A program made the position numbers and the translations under genes. Of a DNA stretch of 64,000 nt, positions 51,474-61,613 are shown one piece after another. This DNA is from Massilia timonae CCUG 45783 (lineage in GTDB: Bacteria > Pseudomonadota > Gammaproteobacteria > Burkholderiales > Burkholderiaceae_D). The DNA lies in contig NZ_JH992924.1 of assembly GCF_000315425.1 (NCBI RefSeq), positions 946,971 through 1,010,970 of the forward strand, read 5' to 3'. Within the stretch, counting starts at the first letter, position 1. Every line of letters begins with the position of its first letter. The notes beneath the pieces are model-generated. The model was not told the DNA's origin. It worked only from the letters and a program-made list of their open reading frames with translations, and ran no database searches.

Positions 51474-54400
51474 TTACACGCCGACGTCCTTCGCCTTGAC
51501 GCGTTGCGGACGCTCGGCCTTCGGCACCGGCTGGTTGGTCTCGACCTGCAGCACGGTGGTCGAGCCGACCGCGCCGCTGGCGTCGAGCAGGCGCACGCCG
51601 CCCAGGAAGCGCTTGCCGGTCGGCAGGCCGGACCAGCTCACCGCCACCGTCGCCTTGCCGCCGGCATAGACGTTGGCCGGCACCAGGGCGCGCAGGTTGC
51701 CGCCCTTGTCGCTGGTGTTCACGACCGCCGCATGCAGGCCGTACGAGGTGGTGCCGCCGGACGCGGTGTTGTAGCCCAGCGTGCAGACGCGGTAGTTGCC
51801 TGCCGGCGGGGCCGCCAGCGCGATCGTCTCGTCCGAACCGTAGGTGGCGGAGTAGGCGACCAACTGGCCGGCCGCGTTCACCATCACCAGGTCGAGGTCG
51901 TCGCCACCCTGGCCGCTGGTATCGCGGTCGAACAGTTCGAACTGCGCCGCCACCGTGTCGGCGGTGAAGGTCACCGGCAGCACGCGGGCGCCGTACAGGC
52001 CGCGGTGGCAGGCGTCGGCCATCTGGGCCAGCGTGTCGAGGCTGCCTTCCGGCGCCGGCGCGATCGTGTTTGCCGTGCGCACGATTTCCTTCAGGCCGCC
52101 GACGCTCGAGCCCATCTTGCCGGCGAAGCCGGTGGTGACGGCCAGGGCCTTGCTGCCGCTGGCGCGGTCGCTGGAGAAGAATACCGGTGCGATGATCGGC
52201 TTGCCGGAGCGGGCCACGACCGGGCTGCGCACGGTATGGCCGCCGCCGGTCCAGGTCAGGGTGCCGTACTGCCAGGTGTTCTCGGGCGCGCTGGTGCGGG
52301 TCAGCGTGACGGTGAACGACCGGGTCTGGCCGGGCTCGATCGCCAGCGTGGCCGGGGTCACCACGGCCTCGTAGCCCGGCACCGAGATCTGCCCGCTGAA
52401 GCTCGAGGTGCTGGCGCTGACGTTGGTCACCGAGCGGTTGATGGTCACCGAGCCGAGCACGTTGCCGACGGCGATCGACGGCAGGTTCAGGTCATAGCCG
52501 GGGATCTGGCCGCCCGCGCACTGGGTGGTGACGCCGGCGCCGCACAGGTATTTGCGGTAGTCGGCTTCGCCGATGTCGTACACCAGGCCCGGGTCGAGCG
52601 CGGCGGTCGGGTTGACGTGGCCCGCGCCCTGGGCGAACGGCAGCTGGCCGCGGATGTCGCCGGTCAGCGTGTCCGGGAAGGTGTCGGTCGCGGTGGTCAT
52701 CAGCGCCGACTTGATCATCGCCGGCGACCAGGTCGGATGCTTCTGGCGCAGCAGGGCGCTCACGCCGGCCACGTGCGGCGCCGACATCGAGGTGCCCTGC
52801 ATCGACACGAACTCGACCGGCGGCACCATGGTGCCGTTGACGATGTCGGCATGGTCCTCCTCGCTCAGGCCCGGCGTGCCGCCGGCGATGATGTCCACGC
52901 CCGGCGCGGTGACGTCCGGCTTGAGCACGTTGGCATCGGCGCGGTTCGGGCCGCGCGACGAGAAGTTGGCCATGATCGGGGCGTTCAGCTTCGACACGCC
53001 GACCACGAACTTGCTGATCGCGGCGGTGGCGCTGGCCGCGCCCGCGGCCGCGTAGCTGCGGATCGCCTGGCCGTCGGCCTGGGTGACGTGGACCGAGGGC
53101 ACCGAGTGCATGTCGGCGACCAGGCCGCTGCCGTTGTCGACCTGGATCATGCCGACGCCGCCGGCTTCGCGCACCGCGCGGCTCTTGTCGACGCGGTCGT
53201 TCTCGCCGCGGTTGCAGATCACGACCTTGCCGGCCACCTTGGCCGGATCGAGCACGGGCTGGCCGCCGTTGAACGAGGCGCTGTAGCACAGGGCGAGGCG
53301 GGAGGCGTTGGCGCCCGGCAGGCCGACAGTGGAGGCGTCGACCACCGGCTCGGCCGGCAGCGGTTCGGTATTCATCGAGGCGCCGGTGTATTTCTGGCCG
53401 TTGCCCAGGGTGACAGTGGCCTGGAACTCGCGGTTATGGGTCGAGGCGCCGACCGTGGTGTGCCACGGGCTGATGTGGGCCACCTGGTTGCCCGGGCCGT
53501 CGTTGCCGGCCGAAGCCACTGCAATGACGCCAGCATTGGCGGCGCCGAAGAAGGCTTGCTCGACCGGATCGGTGAGGGTGGTGCCGCCGCTGATCGAGAA
53601 GTTGATCACGTGGACGCCGTCGGCGACGGCCTTCTCGATTGCCGCCACGCTGTCGCCGACGTAGCAGCTGTTGCGCCGGCCGATGGTCACGCTGGGGTCG
53701 ACATAGGTCCAGCACACCTTGTAGGAAGCGAGGCGTGCGCGCGGGGCGACGCCCGACATCTCGCCGATGTTGACGCCGGCCATGGTCACGTCCACGCCGT
53801 AGTTGCCGCCGGCGGTGGTCGAGGTGTGGGTGCCGTGGCTGCCTTCGCCGACGTCGCCGCCCAGCGAATCGCGCGGCGAGGAGCGGAATTCGCTCCAGTG
53901 GCTGACGCGGCCGGTGCTCCGGTAGATGTCGTCGAAATACTGCGCGCCGATCAGTTTGTTGTTGCAGTGGGCCGTGGTGAAGCCTTCGCCGGTCTGGCAA
54001 TCGCCCTGCCAGCGCGATGGCGCCGCCGAATAGGCCAGGCTGCCGCTGGTGTCGTGGGTCGGCTTGCCGTTGGCGTCCACGCGATCGGCGTAGGACAGGT
54101 GTTCCGGCCAGACGCCGCCGTCGACGATGCCGATGATGATGTCTTCGCCGGCCTCGGCCAGGCCGCCGAGCTTGGACCAGGCGCCGTTCGGGCCGGTCAG
54201 CTTGAGGAAGTCGCGGGTCGAGACGGTGGTCAGTTCGCGCGGCACGTCGGGCGTGACCGCCAGCACGTCGCCGCGGCCGACCAGGGCGCGCACTTCGGCG
54301 TCGGTCAGCATGGCGGAGAAGCCGTTGAGCACCACCTTGTAGTCGTGCACGACGGGAGCGTTGCCGATGGCGGCGCGCACGGCGGCCTTCTTCTGGGCCA

Positions 54401-54620
54401 GGTAGCCGCTGTAGAGCTGGACGCTGGCGCTGTTCAGGTCGAGGCGCTGGCCGGCGCGCGGCTGGGTGGCGGCCAGGCCGTTGACGCTGCCGTCATAGGA
54501 GGCGATCGGCTTGTCGGCCAGTTGCACGACATAGGGGCGGCGCGCGTCGTCGGCCTGGGCAGACAGCGACAGGCTGGTCAGTGCGAACAGGATGGCTGCG
54601 GAAATTGGGCGGAGTTTCAT
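51474..54620 (-). CDS. Secreted S8-family (subtilisin-like) serine protease
   Basis: A 1048-residue exported protease. Order: signal peptide (ending LSAQA), an inhibitor I9-type propeptide (about 28-120; YVVQLADKPIASYDG, VVLNGFSAMLT), the S8 catalytic domain with Asp167 (IIGIVDGGVWPEH), His262 (GEGSHGTHTSTTAGG) and Ser611 (QGTSMSAPHVAGV), with a PA domain inserted at about 415-540, then a fibronectin-III-like domain and a C-terminal beta domain of the PPC type (about 850-960). This layout matches large secreted subtilases (plant-type/cucumisin-like). There is no PEP-CTERM tail; type II secretion after Sec export is likely. It lies 51 bp downstream of the PEP-CTERM gene on the same strand and is probably co-transcribed. 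Confidence 0.93.
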   Translation of the reverse strand: MKLRPISAAILFALTSLSLSAQADDARRPYVVQLADKPIASYDGSVNGLAATQPRAGQRLDLNSASVQLYSGYLAQKKAAVRAAIGNAPVVHDYKVVLNGFSAMLTDAEVRALVGRGDVLAVTPDVPRELTTVSTRDFLKLTGPNGAWSKLGGLAEAGEDIIIGIVDGGVWPEHLSYADRVDANGKPTHDTSGSLAYSAAPSRWQGDCQTGEGFTTAHCNNKLIGAQYFDDIYRSTGRVSHWSEFRSSPRDSLGGDVGEGSHGTHTSTTAGGNYGVDVTMAGVNIGEMSGVAPRARLASYKVCWTYVDPSVTIGRRNSCYVGDSVAAIEKAVADGVHVINFSISGGTTLTDPVEQAFFGAANAGVIAVASAGNDGPGNQVAHISPWHTTVGASTHNREFQATVTLGNGQKYTGASMNTEPLPAEPVVDASTVGLPGANASRLALCYSASFNGGQPVLDPAKVAGKVVICNRGENDRVDKSRAVREAGGVGMIQVDNGSGLVADMHSVPSVHVTQADGQAIRSYAAAGAASATAAISKFVVGVSKLNAPIMANFSSRGPNRADANVLKPDVTAPGVDIIAGGTPGLSEEDHADIVNGTMVPPVEFVSMQGTSMSAPHVAGVSALLRQKHPTWSPAMIKSALMTTATDTFPDTLTGDIRGQLPFAQGAGHVNPTAALDPGLVYDIGEADYRKYLCGAGVTTQCAGGQIPGYDLNLPSIAVGNVLGSVTINRSVTNVSASTSSFSGQISVPGYEAVVTPATLAIEPGQTRSFTVTLTRTSAPENTWQYGTLTWTGGGHTVRSPVVARSGKPIIAPVFFSSDRASGSKALAVTTGFAGKMGSSVGGLKEIVRTANTIAPAPEGSLDTLAQMADACHRGLYGARVLPVTFTADTVAAQFELFDRDTSGQGGDDLDLVMVNAAGQLVAYSATYGSDETIALAAPPAGNYRVCTLGYNTASGGTTSYGLHAAVVNTSDKGGNLRALVPANVYAGGKATVAVSWSGLPTGKRFLGGVRLLDASGAVGSTTVLQVETNQPVPKAERPQRVKAKDVGV

Positions 54621-54671
54621 GGATGCGTGTCCTTGGATTCTGCGGGGTTCGGCTGTGATGTGACGGCGTGC

Positions 54672-55430
54672 TCAGGCATTGCGGCGGCGGGCCCGGGCGG
54701 CGAAGCCGAGCAGGCCGAGGCCGAACAGCGCGAGACTGGCCGGCTCCGGCACCTCGGCCAGGGCGTCTTCGAGCACCAGGTTGTCGATGGCGAACTGGCC
54801 GCGGTTGTTCTCGAAGGCCAGGCAACTGCCCGAGTTGTCGCAGGTAAAGCCGAATAGGGCGACGCTCACGAAGGCGGTGTTGGCGAACGTCTCGAACGGC
54901 GAGTAACGGCCGAACAGGAAGCCCTGATCGCTGGGACCGTCGAGCAGCAGGTCTTGCAGCATATAGCTGCCGTCGGCCAGGAAGCCCTGCATCCGCAGCA
55001 GGCCGGAATAGATCGGATAACCACCCAGGGCCGCATCCAGGCCGATGAAGCTGGCGTCGATCGATTTCACCATGAAGGAAGCGGCAGTCTCGGACTCGAC
55101 CCACACGATGCTGTCGTTGAAGGCGCCGTAATAGCCGCCTTCGCCGTTGACCGGGCACGCCATGCCGATGCAATAACTCGGATCGCTGGTGTCGACGATG
55201 GCGCCGACCAGGCTGCCCACATCCGCCGGATTGTAGGCTTCGAAGCTCAGCTTGTACCCTTGCTCCTGCCAGCTGTCGCCACTGCCGAACACCATGCCTG
55301 CGCCGGCATCGAAATTGATGGTCGCGCCTTGGGCCGGAGCGGCGATGGCCGCGGCGCCAAGGGCCGCGGCGGCGAACTTGGCGAGCGGGCTGGTCAGGGA
55401 GGGTAATGCCATATGCGATTTCCGAGTCAT
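54672..55430 (-). CDS. PEP-CTERM sorting domain protein (NF038120-like)
   Basis: A 252-residue exported protein. The signal peptide is ALGAAAIAAPAQGA; the mature part opens TINFDAGAGMVFGSGDSWQE and includes YCIGMACPVNGEGGYYGAFN and ASFIGLDAALGGYP. It ends with AEVPEPASLALFGLGLLGFA and the basic ARARRRNA. Several Cys pairs suggest disulfides. The start at 55430 is preferred (AAAGG about 6 bp upstream); 55412 is an alternative. A candidate promoter lies at 55543-55513 on the minus strand. The protease gene follows in the same direction, hinting at a joint role on the cell surface. Confidence 0.87.
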   Translation of the reverse strand: MTRKSHMALPSLTSPLAKFAAAALGAAAIAAPAQGATINFDAGAGMVFGSGDSWQEQGYKLSFEAYNPADVGSLVGAIVDTSDPSYCIGMACPVNGEGGYYGAFNDSIVWVESETAASFMVKSIDASFIGLDAALGGYPIYSGLLRMQGFLADGSYMLQDLLLDGPSDQGFLFGRYSPFETFANTAFVSVALFGFTCDNSGSCLAFENNRGQFAIDNLVLEDALAEVPEPASLALFGLGLLGFAARARRRNA

Positions 55431-55512
55431 GATTTGCCTTTGTGGTTGGGATTTCTCTCGCCTGGATACGGCGGGGCACTGCGTTTCGCACCTGAGGTTC
55501 AGGTTGCCAAGA

Positions 55513-55543
55513 AATATATCAATTGAATTAAGAAAAGTGTAAA
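55513..55543 (-). promoter_or_regulatory. Candidate promoter of the PEP-CTERM gene
   Basis: On the minus strand TTTACA (55543-55538) is followed after 19 bp by TATATT (55518-55513), or after 17 bp by GATATA. Either would put the start site about 75 bp upstream of the gene at 55430. Confidence 0.4.
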
Positions 55544-55563
55544 AAAGTTTAACGAGCAATATT

Positions 55564-55593
55564 TTGACTTTCCACAACTTGCACTGATTAAAT
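55564..55593 (+). promoter_or_regulatory. Candidate promoter of the type II secretion operon
   Basis: TTGACT (55564-55569), 18-bp spacer, TTAAAT (55588-55593) in an AT-rich region about 215 bp before gspG. The -35 is close to consensus and the -10 is moderate. Confidence 0.4.
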
Positions 55594-55807
55594 TTGGTTT
55601 CTCCTATGGGCAATCATTATTTCCACCTGTCTGTCACCTGTTTGAAATATGCATCGTTGTAAATAAGAAAGTTTTATTGCACAAGATCAAGCGCCGTACG
55701 TCTTGCATCACGATGGTGTTTTTTTGAAAAGAACAGTTGTCGTCGCGCTCGGCAGCGTGTTACCTTTCACGGGCAGGATTTCAAAGAAGCAATCTAGGAG
55801 TCGCTTG

Positions 55808-56251
55808 ATGGTTTTTGCTATGAAACAGGGCGCCGACGTCCGTCGCGGACGCAGCGCGGGCTTCACGCTGCTGGAGCTGCTGGTGGTGATCGTCATCATC
55901 GGCCTGCTTGCCGCCTATGTCGGACCCAAGTACTTCTCGCAGCTCGGCAAATCCGAAGTCACCGCCGCCCGCGCCCAGATCGACGCCTTCGACAAGACCC
56001 TCGACACCTACCGGCTCGACGTCGGCCGCTATCCAACCACCGAAGAAGGCCTGGCCGCCCTCATGACGGCGCCGCCGAGCGCCGGCGCCAAGTGGAACGG
56101 GCCCTATCTGAAGAAGGCGATTCCGCTCGACCCCTGGGGCAATCCCTACCAGTACCGGGCGCCGGGCGCCCGCGGCGAGTACGAGGTGCTGTCCCTCGGC
56201 AAGGATGGGCAACCTGGCGGCGCCGGCGACAACGCCGACATCACCAACTGA
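55808..56251 (+). CDS. gspG: Type II secretion major pseudopilin GspG
   Basis: A 147-residue pseudopilin. The prepilin peptidase site is AGFTLLELLVVIVIIGLLAA, with Gly before Phe and Glu at +5. The globular part has the GspG hallmarks FDKTLDTYRLDVGRYPTTEE, GLAALMTAPP, PLDPWGNPYQYR and the acidic calcium-site region near GAGDNADITN. It polymerises into the T2SS pseudopilus. The start at 55808 is chosen because TAGGAG lies 7 bp upstream; a second in-frame Met follows at 55820. It opens the secretion operon. Confidence 0.93.
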   Translation: MVFAMKQGADVRRGRSAGFTLLELLVVIVIIGLLAAYVGPKYFSQLGKSEVTAARAQIDAFDKTLDTYRLDVGRYPTTEEGLAALMTAPPSAGAKWNGPYLKKAIPLDPWGNPYQYRAPGARGEYEVLSLGKDGQPGGAGDNADITN

Positions 56252-56303
56252 GCACGAACTGAACGTTCCTATTTCGCTTCACCGCAACCTCGCCGGGCAT
56301 CCC

Positions 56304-57487
56304 ATGCAGTTCGCCGTTCGCACCCTCGCGCCCGACATGTCGATCTCGAACATCGTCGTCGATGCGCCCGACGCCCAGGACGCGCGCCGCCAGGTCGAGG
56401 CGCGCGGCCTGTTCGTCAGCGCCGTCGAGCCGGCGCGCGGCGCGGCGCTGGCGCGCCCGCGCGGGGGAAAGCTTTCTCTCGTGCTGTTCAGCCAGGAGCT
56501 GCTGGCGCTGCTCAACGCCGGCCTGGGCATCGTCGAAAGCCTGGAGGCCCTGCTCGAGAAGGAAGCCGCGCCCTCCACGCGCGCCGTGCTCGAGCGCCTG
56601 CTGGCCGGCCTGCGCGAGGGCAAGCGCTTTTCCAGCGTGCTGGCGGCGCAGCCGGCGCTGTTCCCCCCGCTGTACGTCGGCATCGTGCGCGCCGCCGAAG
56701 GCACCAGCGACCTGCCGCGCGCGCTGGCGCGCTACATCGACTACCAGCAGCGCATCGACACCGTGCGTTCCAAGATCGTCAGCGCCTCGATCTATCCGGT
56801 GATCCTGTTGATGGTCGGCGGCGGCGTCAGCGCCTTCCTGATCGGCTACGTGGTGCCGAAATTCGCCGAGGTCTACCACGGCGCCGGGCGCGACCTGCCG
56901 TGGATGTCGCAACTGCTGCTGGACTGGGGCCAGTTCGCGGCCGGCCACGGCGGCGCGATCCTGGTCGTCGCGGCGCTGCTGGTGGCCGGCCTGGCCGCCG
57001 CCGTGCGCCACTTGCTGCGCAGCGGCGGCATGGCGCGCCTGCTGGCGCGCCTGCCCGGCATCGGCGAGCGGGCCCGCGTCTACGAGCTGTCGCGCCTGTA
57101 CCTGACCCTGGGCATGCTGACCGAGGGCGGGATCACCATCGTCGGCGCGATCGAGACGGTGCAGCCGATGGTGTCAGGCCACCTGGCGCGCAACCTGGCC
57201 GCGGCGCGCGCCGCGATCGAGGCCGGCCAGCCGCTGTCGAACGCCTTCGAGGCCCACGGCCTGACCACGCCAATCTCGCTGCGCATGCTGCGCGTGGGCG
57301 AGCGCACCGGCGACATGGGGCCGATGCTGACCCAATCCGCCGCCTTCTACGATGGCGAGATCGGACGCTGGATCGACCGCTTCACGCGGACCTTCGAGCC
57401 GCTGCTGATGGCGGCCATCGGCCTGGTGGTGGGCGCCATCGTGGTGCTGCTGTACATGCCGATCTTCGACCTGGCGGGAGACATGTC

Positions 57488-57491
<4 letters not shown>
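56304..57491 (+). CDS. gspF: Type II secretion inner-membrane platform protein GspF
   Basis: A 395-residue platform protein with two T2SSF domains and three membrane helices (VILLMVGGGVSAFLIGYVVP, ILVVAALLVAGLAAAV, AAIGLVVGAIVVLLYMPIFD). Typical blocks are FSQELLALLNAGLGIVESLE, LREGKRFSSVLAAQPALFPP, ELSRLYLTLGMLTEGGITIV and RMLRVGERTGDMGPMLTQSA. It anchors the pseudopilus assembly in the inner membrane. It overlaps gspE by 4 bp (GTGA). Confidence 0.93.
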
Positions 57492-59165
<1,674 letters not shown>

Positions 59166-59173
<8 letters not shown>

Positions 59174-59981
59174 ACTGCATTTTCCTCCCATCGGACAAGC
59201 CTTGCGCCTGGGCGTGGCCGCGGGCGGCCTGGCCCTGGTCAAGACCAGCCGCCTGTTCGGCGGCGCGCCGCTGGCCTTGTCGGAACAGCCGCTCGACCTG
59301 TTCGCGCCCGACGCGCTGGCGCGTGGCCTCCCGATGCTGTTTGCCGACCTGCCGGTCAAGGGCTGGCCGGTGAGCGTGGTGCTGGCCGACGAGCTGGTGC
59401 GCCTGTGGCAAGTGCCGCCGCCGCCGGGCGCCACCCGCATGGGCGACCTGGAGGCGGCCGCCGCGCTGCGCTTCCAGCACCTGTTCGGGGCGTCCGGCGC
59501 CGACTGGAAGATCAGCGCCGACTGGGATGCGGTCGATCCCTTCCTGGCCGCTGCGGCGCCCGTGGCGCTGCTCGACGCGCTGGCGGCGGCCGCCCGGGAG
59601 CACGGTTTCCACCTGGTCGAGGTGAGCCCGCAATTCGTCGCCGCCATGAACGCCTGGCGTCGCGAACGCCGGCCCGGCGCCTGGTTCGGCCTGGTCCATG
59701 GCGGCGTGCTGTCGCTCGCGGCCTACGAGGGCCGCAAGCTGGCGGCGGTGAGAAGCGCCCCGATCCCGGCGGGGGCCGACCGCGACTGGCTCGAATCCCA
59801 TATTGCGCGCGAAGCGCTGCGGGTCGGAATCGCGCGGCCCGAGCGTCTGCAGCTTTCCGGCGCGGCGCCCGCCGCCTGGGCCAGCAGTCCGGGACGGCTG
59901 AAATTCGCCTGCAGCCTGCTCGAGCAGCTTGATGACTGGTCGGAACTGGCGCGCCTGGCCCGCACCGGGGTGCCGGCATGA
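59166..59981 (+). CDS. PilM/GspL-like actin-fold protein of the secretion operon
   Basis: A 271-residue cytosolic protein. Its place between gspE and a PilN-like gene, and its layout (LGVAAGGLALVKTSRLFGGA, HGFHLVEVSPQFVAAMNAWR, then VHGGVLSLAAYEGRKLAAVR), fit a diverged PilM / GspL cytoplasmic domain of the actin-like fold. The classical ATP-binding residues are not clear, so it may be a scaffold only. No membrane helix is present; the next gene supplies it. It overlaps gspE by 8 bp and the PilN-like gene by 4 bp. Confidence 0.6.
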
Positions 59982-60523
59982 AGCGCACCCGCATCGATTT
60001 CGCGCCGCCCAGCCTGCGCCGCACGCTGTTTCGCGCGCCGCCGACCCTGGCCTATACGCTGCCGGGCGTGCTGGCGCTGTGCATCCCGGCGCTGTTCATG
60101 ACCCAGCGCTATTTTGAACAGCAGGAAGAAGTGCGCGATCTGCAGGCGGCGCTGGCCGCGCGCAGCGCGCCGGCGCTAGTTGCCGCGCCGCCGGCCGCGC
60201 CGATCGCCGTGTCTCCGACCCAGGCCGGGGCCGTCAATGCCGCCATCCTGCAACTGAACCTGCCGTGGCGCGACCTGGCGGCGGCGCTGGGCGAAGCCAC
60301 GCCGAACACGATCGCACTGCTGGCGCTGGAACCGGACGCGAAGCGGCGCACGGTGCGCATCAGCGCCGAGGCGCGCTCGAGCGACGAGATGCTGGCCTAT
60401 ATCACGCGCCTGCAGGCCGAGGAATGGTTCAGCAGCGTGGTGCTGCTGCGCCACGAGGTGATGGAGCAGGACCCGAACCGCCCGTTGCGGTTCCAGGTCA
60501 GCGTGCAGTGGGAGAGCGCGTGA
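59978..60523 (+). CDS. PilN/GspL-like inner-membrane assembly protein
   Basis: A 181-residue bitopic protein. The membrane helix is LAYTLPGVLALCIPALFMTQ (residues about 24-43). The cytosolic start RIDFAPPSLRR resembles the PilN N terminus that contacts PilM. After a coiled coil and an Ala/Pro linker, the ferredoxin-like periplasmic domain reads IALLALEPDAKRRTVRISAE and LAYITRLQAEEWFSSVVLLR. It should pair with the PilO-like protein encoded next (4-bp overlap). Confidence 0.75.
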   Translation: MKRTRIDFAPPSLRRTLFRAPPTLAYTLPGVLALCIPALFMTQRYFEQQEEVRDLQAALAARSAPALVAAPPAAPIAVSPTQAGAVNAAILQLNLPWRDLAAALGEATPNTIALLALEPDAKRRTVRISAEARSSDEMLAYITRLQAEEWFSSVVLLRHEVMEQDPNRPLRFQVSVQWESA

Positions 60524-61080
60524 AGACGGGCGCACTGCTGCTGCGCGCGCGCCTGCTGCTGGCGCGCGTCGATCCGCTGGTGGCCCTGGTGCTGGCGCTG
60601 ATGCTGGCTGGCGCCGCGGTCCAGGCGGCGCTGGTGCCGGCGCGCGCGCGACTGGACGCGGAATACGAGGCGGCGCGCCGGGCGGCGCGCACGCCGCTGC
60701 CGCCGCAGCCTGTCCCGGCGGCGGCGCCGCCCAGCAGCGACCAGAATCTGCGGCACTTCTATGCGACCCTGGGCGAGCGCCGCGGCGTGGAGCGTCAGTT
60801 GAAGGAAGTGTTCGCGCTGGCCGAGCGCCACGGCCTGGCGCTGCGCCAGGGCGAATACCGGGCCACCAACGACCGCAATGCGAAGCTGGTGGCCTACCAG
60901 GTCAACCTGCCGGTGAAGGGCAGTTATGGCGCGATCTGGGAATTCGCGATGGACGTGCTGCGCGCGATTCCGCATGCCTCGCTGGACGACGTGGCTTTTC
61001 GCCGCGACAGCGTGGGCGAGGCCGGGGTCGAGGCGCGCCTGCGCCTGACCTTCTATCTCACGGAAGGAAGCAAGTCGTGA
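60520..61080 (+). CDS. PilO/GspM-like inner-membrane assembly protein
   Basis: A 186-residue bitopic protein starting with GTG inside the stop codon of the PilN-like gene. One membrane helix (ALVLALMLAGAAVQAALVPA), a coiled coil (ARARLDAEYEAARRAA), a Pro-rich linker and a periplasmic ferredoxin-like domain (VNLPVKGSYGAIWEFAMDVL, then IPHASLDDVAFRRDS) match PilO/GspM. The ribosome site is GGGAGAG. It works with the PilN-like protein in aligning secretin and platform. Confidence 0.75.
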   Translation: MKTGALLLRARLLLARVDPLVALVLALMLAGAAVQAALVPARARLDAEYEAARRAARTPLPPQPVPAAAPPSSDQNLRHFYATLGERRGVERQLKEVFALAERHGLALRQGEYRATNDRNAKLVAYQVNLPVKGSYGAIWEFAMDVLRAIPHASLDDVAFRRDSVGEAGVEARLRLTFYLTEGSKS

Positions 61081-61613
61081 AGCCGCGCCACATTGCCATG
61101 GGCGTGGCGCTGGCGCTGGCCGCCGGCCTGGTCGTCTTTGGCGACAACGCGCCGGAGACGGAACTGGCCGAGCCGGTCGAGCGCGCGGCTGCCACGGCCC
61201 CCTTGCGCAGCGCCGCGCCGGCCATCAGGAAAACCGGCGACGACGTGGCCATCGCGCGCCTGATCCCGCGCGAGACCTTGATCGGCGCCAGCGGCGACCG
61301 CTTCGGGGAAGGGGAGAATAGCCTGTTCGCGCGCCATGACTGGACGCCGCCGCCGCCGCCGCCATCGAACGAGCCACCGCCCCCGCCACCGCCGCCGAGC
61401 GCGCCGCCGCTGCCGTTCACCTATCTCGGCAAGTCGCTGCAGGACGGTGTGTGGCAAATCTACCTGGCGCGCGGCGAACGCACCTATCTCGTGCAAGATG
61501 GCGAAACCATCGATGGCACCTACCGCGTGGACGCGATCCGTCCACCGGTGCTGACCCTGACTTACCTGCCGCTGGAACAACGACAGCAGCTCAATATTGG
61601 AGTATTCGACTGA
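61077..61613 (+). CDS. PilP/GspC-like periplasmic protein with polyproline linker
   Basis: A 178-residue protein with an N-terminal membrane helix (HIAMGVALALAAGLVVFG), a low-complexity linker with two polyproline runs (residues about 89-112), and a C-terminal homology region of the PilP/GspC type (LPFTYLGKSLQDGVWQIYLA, YLVQDGETIDGTYRVDAIRP). Such HR domains bind the N0 domain of the secretin encoded next. The GTG start at 61077 overlaps the PilO-like gene by 4 bp and follows GGAAGGA. It also overlaps gspD by one base. Confidence 0.75.
   Translation: MKPRHIAMGVALALAAGLVVFGDNAPETELAEPVERAAATAPLRSAAPAIRKTGDDVAIARLIPRETLIGASGDRFGEGENSLFARHDWTPPPPPPSNEPPPPPPPPSAPPLPFTYLGKSLQDGVWQIYLARGERTYLVQDGETIDGTYRVDAIRPPVLTLTYLPLEQRQQLNIGVFD

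Larger units (their letters stand above)
55431..55807. other. AT-rich divergent promoter region between a PEP-CTERM gene and gspG
   Basis: About 377 bp, much richer in A and T than the flanks. It carries the two candidate promoters listed separately, and a ribosome site TAGGAG at 55795-55800 for gspG. No gene is visible. A shared regulator site could couple the surface protein with the secretion operon, but no clear palindrome is seen. Confidence 0.4.

Noticed and set aside
51504..54857. A plus-strand open frame of about 1100 codons opposite the subtilase gene
   Set aside because: It mirrors the codon bias of the protease, crosses a terminator-bounded region and shows no domain, while the minus strand has all catalytic motifs.
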